A DNA stretch of 18,714 nucleotides from Prochlorothrix sp035285005 (lineage in GTDB: Bacteria; Cyanobacteriota; Cyanobacteriia; Prochlorotrichales; Prochlorotrichaceae). Below are positions 1 through 5,782 of the stretch, piece by piece. Below the pieces are notes generated by a model. That model saw nothing but the letters and a program-made list of their open reading frames with translations. It did no database searches and was not told the DNA's origin. A program made the translations under genes and the position numbers. Position 1 is the stretch's first letter. Every line of letters begins with the position of its first letter. The stretch lies in NCBI GenBank assembly GCA_035285005.1, contig JAYKIB010000237.1, positions 1 through 18,714 of the forward strand, given 5' to 3'.

Positions 1-57
1 AGTCGAACGGGCGATGTCCTGAGCGCAGTCGAACGGGCGGTGCCCTGAGCGCAGTCG
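1..57. repeat. 26-bp tandem repeat, two units plus a partial third
   Basis: Units at 1-26 and 27-52 share the pattern agtcgaacgggcg-tg-cctgagcgc with two substitutions, and a third starts at 53 and breaks off at 57. The array runs off the left edge, so its true length is unknown. The core resembles the dispersed CTGAGCGCAGTCGAA-type repeats common in cyanobacterial intergenic DNA. No coding function is visible. Confidence 0.75.
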
Positions 58-158
58 TTGGCTTCGCCTGCCCGGAGGGCATAGGGGGCTGGGGGATGAG
101 GGTGAATCTGCGAAAGTGGGATACACCCGATAGTCTGGGCTGTAGGTCCTCGGCTACG

Positions 159-257
159 CAGGAAATTTCTTGCAAGAGATTCTCACCGCAGCACCCCCGG
201 CAGAGTCAAGGTTGGGTTGCGCGGTAAAGCCGCGCAACCCAATTAATCGAGGTGCCC
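159..257 (+). repeat. E1 element, left end decayed
   Basis: The right end, attaatcgaggtgccc (242-257), matches the E1 inverted end exactly. The internal block around caccgcag begins 25 bases from the inferred left end, the same offset as in the intact copy at 18519-18617. The hairpin is perfect: a 13-bp stem (212-224 with 230-242) and loop taaag. The left inverted end is not recognisable, so the 159 boundary is inferred from the 99-bp length. Confidence 0.75.
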
Positions 258-258
258 T

Positions 259-316
259 CCAGCAACTTAAATGCCAGCAACTTAAATGCCCGTCACTTAG
301 ATTCATCGGAGTGCCC
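259..316. repeat. 15-bp tandem duplication and E1 end remnant
   Basis: The unit ccagcaacttaaatg occurs twice in tandem (259-273, 274-288). It is followed at 301-316 by attcatcggagtgccc, a degenerate E1 right end (13 of 16 bases match). The stretch lies just beyond the mutL stop codon. Confidence 0.5.
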
Positions 317-326
317 ACTAGCCCCC

Positions 327-2462
327 CTAGATCCCGTGGCTCTTACCGACGACCCAGTGACGACGGAAAAAGCGGGACAGACGACGCTCCTCTAGGGTGA
401 GACAAATCGGGCGACCGTGGGGACAGGTGCGGGGACTGCGGGTTTGCTGCCACTGGTTGAGCAACTGTTGCATCTCCGGCAGAGTCAGGGGCTGGCCATT
501 GCGAATCGCACTGCGGCAGGCCGTCGCAACCTGGGCCGATTGCAGATCACCCCCCCGGCTCAATTCCAAGATCGCCTCCCGACAGTCAGCCCGATCGACC
601 AAGAGCGCCGGAGCCGATCGCACCGCCCACACCTGCTCCCCAAACTCATCCACCTCAATCCCCAGGCGTTGTAATTGCTCCCGTTGCCGCTCCGTGAGAT
701 GGCTCAACAGAAGGGGCGACTCTAGGGGCACCAGTTCCCAGCGACTTTGAATTTGCTCAAATAGAACACGTTCGTGGGCAATATGTTGCTCAATCAGCCA
801 AATTCCGGTCGGATGCTCAGCGAGGATATACATCTGGTGCAACTGGGCCATGGCTCGCAGTTGGCCCTCGAAGGACGCAGCAGCGCTGGGGACCGAGCGC
901 GTTGCCGCATCAATGGCCGTATTGCAATCTGACCCTGACCCGATCGCGCGAGACCCGATCGCCCCTAAATCATCCGATAACTGAACCGGATACTGAGCCG
1001 GGACCTGCGCTGGAGCCTGACCGGGATCAGGAGACAGCACTGACGGGGAGGACGCAATTTGCCGTTGTATCCCGTAACCCTGAGCCTGCTCTGCGGCCTT
1101 CAGCAACTGCCCAACTCGCTGGGTTTGGCTAACTTCTGTCAAACTCTCGGGGCGCAGGGCCAAAGCTTGATCGATCGCCCGGTGCAGTTGAGTTTGCCAA
1201 AAGTTCAAGTGTCGTAGGTAAATTTCGCGCTTGGCGGGATGGCGATTCCAATCCACATGGGCTGGGGTGAGATGGAGATGGACAAAGCACACCGGAAATC
1301 GATCGCGGGGTAAGGTGCGCCGAAACCCTTGAATGAGACTCTGCTCCAGTTCCGGCATCTGCACAATCCGGCCATTCACCGCCACATTCACCCAGTCCGA
1401 TCGCCGTCGATGGCAACGATCGGGCAAGCCCACCAACATATCGAGTTGGGCGGCTGGTGAGGATTGCCCAGCCGCTGGAGAAAATTGCTCAGGGACAGAT
1501 CGATCGGCTGCCGGCCAGTCGGATTCAGACGGATCGGCTTCAGACGGATCAGCTACCGGCAGAGCGGCTTCAGACGCACCAGATTCAGTCGCATCGTCTT
1601 GAGTAGTCGCACCAGATGCAGTCGTCTCGCCTTGAGATTGAGGCGCATTGTATCCAAACGTGTCACCTTTGGCCCCATCCCCATCAGACCCATCCCCGTT
1701 AGACTCCTCCCCCCCAGACAGATTCCAGGCCGACGTCGGAGCAGGCTCCGGCGGCATGACCGTCAGCGACAAAAATTGCAAATCCGAGGGCTGCACATCC
1801 CGTAACAATTGGGGCAAGATGTCCTGGGCTGTAGTCCCCGGTCGCAAATGAAACCAGGGTCGATCGCTATGGGTCACGGCCCAAGTCACCCCAGGGTGAC
1901 AGAGGGCCAAATGCTGAATCGTGCGTTGGATTGCCCGCAGTTGGTGGGGCACACTGGGCAGGACCTGGCGACGTGCAGGCCACTGGGCGAACAGGTCGCT
2001 CACCTGGACCACGGTACCGGGAGCCATCGCCCAGGGTTCGGGTTGCAGGCGCGGTTGCCCCAGACAATAGACCTGTCGCCAACCCTGGGCCTGGGGATCC
2101 AGCGCCGATCGACTGCAAATTTCAAGCTGACCCAACTGGGCCAAGCTATAGAGCGCTTCCCCCCGAAATCCCAAACTGGAAATCCGCCACAGATCCGCGC
2201 TCTCTCGAATTTTGCTCGTACTGTGGGGCTGGGCGGCGGCCTGCAAATCCGCACGGGTCATCCCTCGGCCATTGTCAGACACCCGTACCTGGGCGCGATC
2301 GGGCCACACCGCCACCTGAATCCGCGTCGCCCCCGCATCCAAACTATTCTCCACGAGTTCCCGCACCACCGCCGCCAGGGAGTCAATCACCTCCCCCGCC
2401 GCGATGGCGTGGACCACTGCCCGAGGGAGCGTTTGGATGGGGGAAGTGGAAGACACAGGCAA
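327..2462 (-). CDS. mutL: DNA mismatch repair protein MutL (endonuclease-type)
   Basis: MutL couples MutS mismatch recognition to strand removal. The 711-residue product has the GHKL ATPase motifs: ELVENSLDAG (35-44, with catalytic E38 and Mg-binding N39), DNGRG (63-67), TSKI and GFRGEAL (98-104). The second half of the N-terminal domain (VNGRIVQ, NRHPAKREIYL) follows. The C-terminal domain starts near 532 and carries the endonuclease motifs EQHIAHER (558-565, E569), ACR (648-650) and CPHGRP (680-685); the first motif has Glu where DQHA(X)2E(X)4E has Asp. Residues about 243-338 form a low-complexity Gly/Ser/Asp/Ala-rich insert inside the N-terminal domain. The start is uncertain: the first possible codon is TTG at 2462, GTG at 2456 is an alternative, an in-frame stop lies just upstream, and no clear ribosome binding site is seen. 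Identification is firm; nuclease activity is inferred. Confidence 0.95.
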   Translation of the reverse strand: MPVSSTSPIQTLPRAVVHAIAAGEVIDSLAAVVRELVENSLDAGATRIQVAVWPDRAQVRVSDNGRGMTRADLQAAAQPHSTSKIRESADLWRISSLGFRGEALYSLAQLGQLEICSRSALDPQAQGWRQVYCLGQPRLQPEPWAMAPGTVVQVSDLFAQWPARRQVLPSVPHQLRAIQRTIQHLALCHPGVTWAVTHSDRPWFHLRPGTTAQDILPQLLRDVQPSDLQFLSLTVMPPEPAPTSAWNLSGGEESNGDGSDGDGAKGDTFGYNAPQSQGETTASGATTQDDATESGASEAALPVADPSEADPSESDWPAADRSVPEQFSPAAGQSSPAAQLDMLVGLPDRCHRRRSDWVNVAVNGRIVQMPELEQSLIQGFRRTLPRDRFPVCFVHLHLTPAHVDWNRHPAKREIYLRHLNFWQTQLHRAIDQALALRPESLTEVSQTQRVGQLLKAAEQAQGYGIQRQIASSPSVLSPDPGQAPAQVPAQYPVQLSDDLGAIGSRAIGSGSDCNTAIDAATRSVPSAAASFEGQLRAMAQLHQMYILAEHPTGIWLIEQHIAHERVLFEQIQSRWELVPLESPLLLSHLTERQREQLQRLGIEVDEFGEQVWAVRSAPALLVDRADCREAILELSRGGDLQSAQVATACRSAIRNGQPLTLPEMQQLLNQWQQTRSPRTCPHGRPICLTLEERRLSRFFRRHWVVGKSHGI

Positions 2463-2465
2463 TGC

Positions 2466-2697
2466 GGAATGTAGTCAAGTTCAGCCAAAAACTGTTGATG
2501 GGTGAGGGGACGGGAAAACATCGGATAACTCTTCTCCGTCGCGAGGCGCTGCTCTTCCTCACTAAACGCAGCGGTACAATCCGTGAGGGTCACGACTTGA
2601 TACCCCTTTTCATACCCGGTGCCTATGTCCGAGGCGAAATCACGGCGAAATCATTTTGATATTCGATCAGCACCAGGGCCGTTTGTTGTGGGTTCAT
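2466..2697 (-). pseudogene. Remnant of an isochorismatase-family cysteine hydrolase
   Basis: Reading from ATG 2697, the product begins MNPQQTALVLIEYQNDFA, the standard N-terminus of isochorismatase-like cysteine hydrolases, then stops after 24 residues. In another frame the DNA encodes GYEKGYQVVTLTDC, AFSEEEQRLA and EKSYPMFSRPLTHQQFL, the family's C-terminus. The roughly 100 residues expected between, holding the catalytic Lys and Cys, are absent. The frame break coincides with an 11-bp-period duplication (ggcgaaatca at 2633-2642 and 2644-2653); removing one unit joins the two halves in frame. So the gene has both a large internal deletion and a small frameshifting duplication, and cannot make an active enzyme. 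The C-terminal frame stays open to 2387, into mutL. The gene lies between trmD and mutL on the same strand. Confidence 0.8.
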
Positions 2698-2701
2698 GGG
2701 A

Positions 2702-3478
2702 TTAGGACTCCTGCTCCTGTAACCAACGTTGATACAAGTCCGGCCGACGATCGCGGGTACGTTGGATTTGTTGCTCCCGTCGCCATTGCTCGATCGCCTG
2801 ATGATTCCCCGATCGCAACACCGCCGGCACTGGCCAGCCTCGAAACTCCGCCGGACGGGTGTATTGGGGATAGTCCAACAGACTACTCTCAAAGCTTTCT
2901 TTTTGAAGGGATTCTTCCTTGCCCACCGTACCGGGTCGTAGGCGAACAACCCCGTTAATCAGGGTCAGCGCCGGGATTTCTCCACAGGTCAGGACAAAAT
3001 CCCCTAAGGAGACCTCTCGATCAACCAAATGCTGTCGTACTCGCTCATCCACCCCCTCATAATGACCACAGATTAACACCAGCTGGTCAAATGCCTGGGC
3101 CAACTGTTCAAACAGGCGCTGATCCATGCGCTCCCCTTGGGGCGTCATCAAAATCACACTACGCCGGGGCAAGACCGGCAACGACTCCACCGCCGCAAAC
3201 AGGGGATCTGGCTTCAGCAGCATCCCTACCCCACCACCGTAGGGTTCATCGTCCACCTTGTGATGCTTATCGGTGGTAAAATCCCTAGGATTCACCAGAT
3301 TAACCTGGGCAATATTGCGCCCCAAAGCCTTCCCCAGCAGTCCAGAGGCCAGGGGAGCCGTAAAAAAATCAGGAAACAGGGTCAAAACATCAAAACGCAA
3401 GGCATCCCCCTTCGATGACTCTCCTAGGGAGAGACCTGATATTGTCGAATCCGAGGTCGAAACGGCAGTTACAGTCAT
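2702..3478 (-). CDS. trmD: tRNA (guanine-N1)-methyltransferase TrmD
   Basis: TrmD methylates G37 of tRNAs from S-adenosylmethionine and so guards against frameshifting. Family signatures are present in order: LRFDVLTLFPDFF, the knot-region motif LVLICGHYEGVDERV, LGDFVLTCGEIPALTLINGV and the interdomain and C-terminal YTRPAEFRGWPVPAVLRSGNH. From ATG 3478 the protein has 258 residues, with about 26 non-conserved residues before the usual RFDVLTLFP start. A TTG at 3400 directly precedes that conserved start and has the purine-rich AAGGGGG a few bases upstream, so a 232-residue form is possible; the frame is also open upstream to a TTG at 3493. The stop is only a few bases from the start of the hydrolase pseudogene, so the two were probably once co-transcribed. 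Confidence 0.95.
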   Translation of the reverse strand: MTVTAVSTSDSTISGLSLGESSKGDALRFDVLTLFPDFFTAPLASGLLGKALGRNIAQVNLVNPRDFTTDKHHKVDDEPYGGGVGMLLKPDPLFAAVESLPVLPRRSVILMTPQGERMDQRLFEQLAQAFDQLVLICGHYEGVDERVRQHLVDREVSLGDFVLTCGEIPALTLINGVVRLRPGTVGKEESLQKESFESSLLDYPQYTRPAEFRGWPVPAVLRSGNHQAIEQWRREQQIQRTRDRRPDLYQRWLQEQES

Positions 3479-4246
3479 GGGAGCACAGGCCAAACATTAC
3501 AGACCCACAGGTCACAAAGATGACAATCTTCCGGTTAGGGCGGACCCCTCTAAGGCACGGATCGCACCGCAAAGGCTTCTCGGCCCGATGATGTCCTCAC
3601 CAACCTGGCCGTTACTCGCCCAAGCCCACAGCAGCCAACGACAGGTCACAGAGCGGGACCACCCAATCCACCTAGCAGGTCCCCCAGGCCGCACCTACCA
3701 AGGCCCACAGGCCAGCTGATCAAGAACAGTAGCGGTGCATCGCTCGTCGTCCAGGGGGTTCCCGCAGGCAATCAGGCTTGTATCCATCGTCTGCGCCGAG
3801 TCAGCATACCCGCTCACCCTAACTCTCACCGTCCGTCATTTTATCAGGGGGTGGTTGAGCCCAGTCCAGATTCCCCATTTTCCCAACAGAGCGACGCGAT
3901 TGGCAACCTCGGTGACTGACCAGTTGACCGGTACCAGAGGCTCTATGGGGCACAAAAATCGCACCCCGGCCAGAGATTCCGAGAGACTCAGGGCTTCTGA
4001 GGCATGCGTGGCAGCAGCAGTTCAGGTTACGCCGAGGCAACACAGGAATCTCCCCTACGGATCCCCCTGGGGGATCCCCACAGGCATCGGAGTGCCTGGA
4101 AAGGTGGCTGCATGGCCGATCCCCCCCGGCCCTAATTTTTTGGGCCGCCATCCCGCAAAATTGTGAATTTTGCCCGCTGTCCGCCAGGATTTTCTCGGTC
4201 CGCATCCGCCAGTGACAGCCAATCTATTGTTCTTATTAGCGGTTTT
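3479..4246. other. Gene-free spacer between divergent trmD and cphB
   Basis: No open frame here has recognisable protein features; the ones present are unconvincing in composition and overlap on both strands. Visible structure is a GC-rich inverted repeat ggatccccc-t-gggggatcc (4059-4077) and an AT-rich inverted repeat (4155-4173, listed separately). Promoters for trmD (minus) and cphB (plus) must lie here, but no convincing -35/-10 pair or GTA-N8-TAC NtcA site was found by eye. Confidence 0.5.
4155..4173. promoter_or_regulatory. Inverted repeat upstream of cphB
   Basis: Eight-base arms gcaaaatt and aattttgc flank gtg, ending 73 bp before the chosen cphB ATG. Size and position would suit a dimeric regulator's operator. 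It could be chance; no regulator is assigned. Confidence 0.3.
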
Positions 4247-5092
4247 ATGTTGCAATTAGACTCGCAGTTGCAATCGATTAGTCCAGATATGCTCCAGCCT
4301 ACGAAGTCCGCCATCCTAATCATCGGCGGAGCTGAAGATAAAGTCCATGGGCGGGAAATTCTACGCACCTTCTTTAACCGTGCCGGCGGATCCGATGCGT
4401 ATATCGCCATTATCCCCTCGGCCTCGCGGGAACCCAACCTCACGGGCGGTCGCTATGTCAGCATTTTTGAGGACATGGGAGCCAAGTCCGTTCAGGTGCT
4501 GGACATTCGAGAACGCGACCAAAGTAATGATCCCTACTGGCAACGGGCCACGGAAGAATGTACAGGTGTCTTCCTGACCGGGGGAGATCAACTGCGACTG
4601 TGCGCCCTCATCGCAGATACGGCCCTGATTGACACCATTCGCAGGCGTGCCCAAATGGGGCAAATTGCCCTCGCTGGCACCAGTGCGGGCGCAGCCATTA
4701 TGGGCCATCACATGATCGCGGGGGGCGGCAGTGGCGAGTCCCCGAACCGTGCCCTGGTGGATATGGCCACGGGGCTGAGCATTGTGCCGGAGCTAATCGT
4801 GGATCAGCACTTCCACAACCGCAACCGGATGGCTCGCCTCATGAGTGCGGTGTCGATGTATCCCGATCGCCTGGGCGTTGGCATCGACGAAGATACTTGC
4901 GCCATGGTGGAGCAGGATGGCGTGATCCAAGTGTTGGGAAAAGGCACGGTCACGATCGTCGATCCCCAGGACATGAGCCACACCAACGAACCCAATGTCA
5001 GTTCCACGGATCCCCTCAGTCTCCACGGCCTGCGGGTCCATATCCTCTGCCATGGCGATCGATACCACCTCCGCCAACGCACCCTCGTTTAG
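4247..5092 (+). CDS. cphB: Cyanophycinase CphB
   Basis: CphB is a cytoplasmic serine-type exopeptidase (S51 family) that cuts the storage polymer cyanophycin into beta-Asp-Arg dipeptides. The 281-residue product carries ILIIGGAEDKVHGREIL at its start, GGDQLRL, the nucleophile elbow GTSAGAA (Ser146), DQHFHNRNRMARL (His188) and IDEDT (Glu215). The spacings of 42 residues (Ser-His) and 27 (His-Glu) equal those of the characterised Synechocystis enzyme (Ser132, His174, Glu201). ATG 4247 was chosen because the residues before it are unlike the family and depend on a GTG at 4163; ATG 4289 is also possible. Neither has a strong ribosome binding site. It lies upstream of cphA in the usual cyanobacterial order, so the two handle nitrogen release and storage. 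Confidence 0.96.
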   Translation: MLQLDSQLQSISPDMLQPTKSAILIIGGAEDKVHGREILRTFFNRAGGSDAYIAIIPSASREPNLTGGRYVSIFEDMGAKSVQVLDIRERDQSNDPYWQRATEECTGVFLTGGDQLRLCALIADTALIDTIRRRAQMGQIALAGTSAGAAIMGHHMIAGGGSGESPNRALVDMATGLSIVPELIVDQHFHNRNRMARLMSAVSMYPDRLGVGIDEDTCAMVEQDGVIQVLGKGTVTIVDPQDMSHTNEPNVSSTDPLSLHGLRVHILCHGDRYHLRQRTLV

Positions 5093-5782
5093 CGGTCGAG
5101 TCCAACGCTGCTACATCCTTGATCCGGAGATGCTAGTACAATCTCAACCGGCCCTCAACCGACCCCCAATCCATCCCAGAATTGTCAGGTAATCCTCAAA
5201 CTTCCCCCCACATTCAGCCCCCTTCACCCCCTAAAGTGTTTACTGTGGACAAACCTGTGGGGACATGAACGGTAAGGCCGATCCTTGATCGTTGATTTGA
5301 CGCATCGACTCCCCTCACCCGATTCCTGCCCATCCTTTTTTCTCTTCAAGGACTGGCGAGCACCCGGACCCTAAAATCCTAGAAAAGCGCATTCCGAATC
5401 GGCACTCGGGATAAACTTTTGGGATACCCCCTCAGGCCCCCCGGAAGTCGCTCTTCAAGCAACTACAGTACGGATCTGGAAGTCTAGACCAACTGTTTGC
5501 TATGAACAGTCCCCCCCTCGTTCCCAACCCTAAATTTCTGAGGGGTACCTCTTTCTGAGGAGAGTCCATTTCACTTTGGCACGGGCCAGAGGCCCTCTCC
5601 ACAACTGCCCCCGTGATAGATGGCCGGAACGTCTATCCGCCACCGTGAAATGCACCCTTCCGAGGGATACCTCGACTTGTGGGTTGGGCGGCAAAGTCGT
5701 CCAACCGACCCCAGATCCTTAGGAGCGGTTTTAGCCGCCTCCCTCAGCCCGTTTACCCTTACTGCTTGGCAACACAACGACT
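5093..5782. other. Gene-free cphB-cphA spacer with leader hairpins
   Basis: This 690-bp stretch has no supported gene; an open frame from 5620 runs into cphA in another frame and looks spurious. Several inverted repeats lie near cphA: gggcc-aga-ggccc (5583-5595), ggttgggcggc paired with gtcgtccaacc allowing two G-U pairs (5682-5706), and a smaller one at 5721-5741. The second follows a sequence resembling an E1 end (5664-5675) and may be a heavily decayed E1 copy. The short repeat tttctgagg occurs twice (5535-5565 region). No clear promoter was identified. The length suggests cphA has its own promoter here. Confidence 0.45.

Noticed and set aside
1809..2659. Long open frames on the plus strand opposite mutL
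   Set aside because: They lie opposite a clear mutL frame, are Pro/Arg/Gly-rich, and have no recognisable motif; typical antisense frames in GC-rich DNA.
3512..4205. Possible small genes between trmD and cphB
   Set aside because: The frames overlap on both strands, have Trp/Arg/Pro-heavy composition and no family features.
5241..5265. tgtggacaa and tgtgggga, resembling DnaA boxes
   Set aside because: Only one near match and one poor match, with no cluster or replication gene nearby; expected by chance.
4247..5782. NtcA-type GTA-N8-TAC sites expected for nitrogen-storage genes
   Set aside because: None was found by eye upstream of cphB or cphA; nitrogen control is not supported by this sequence.
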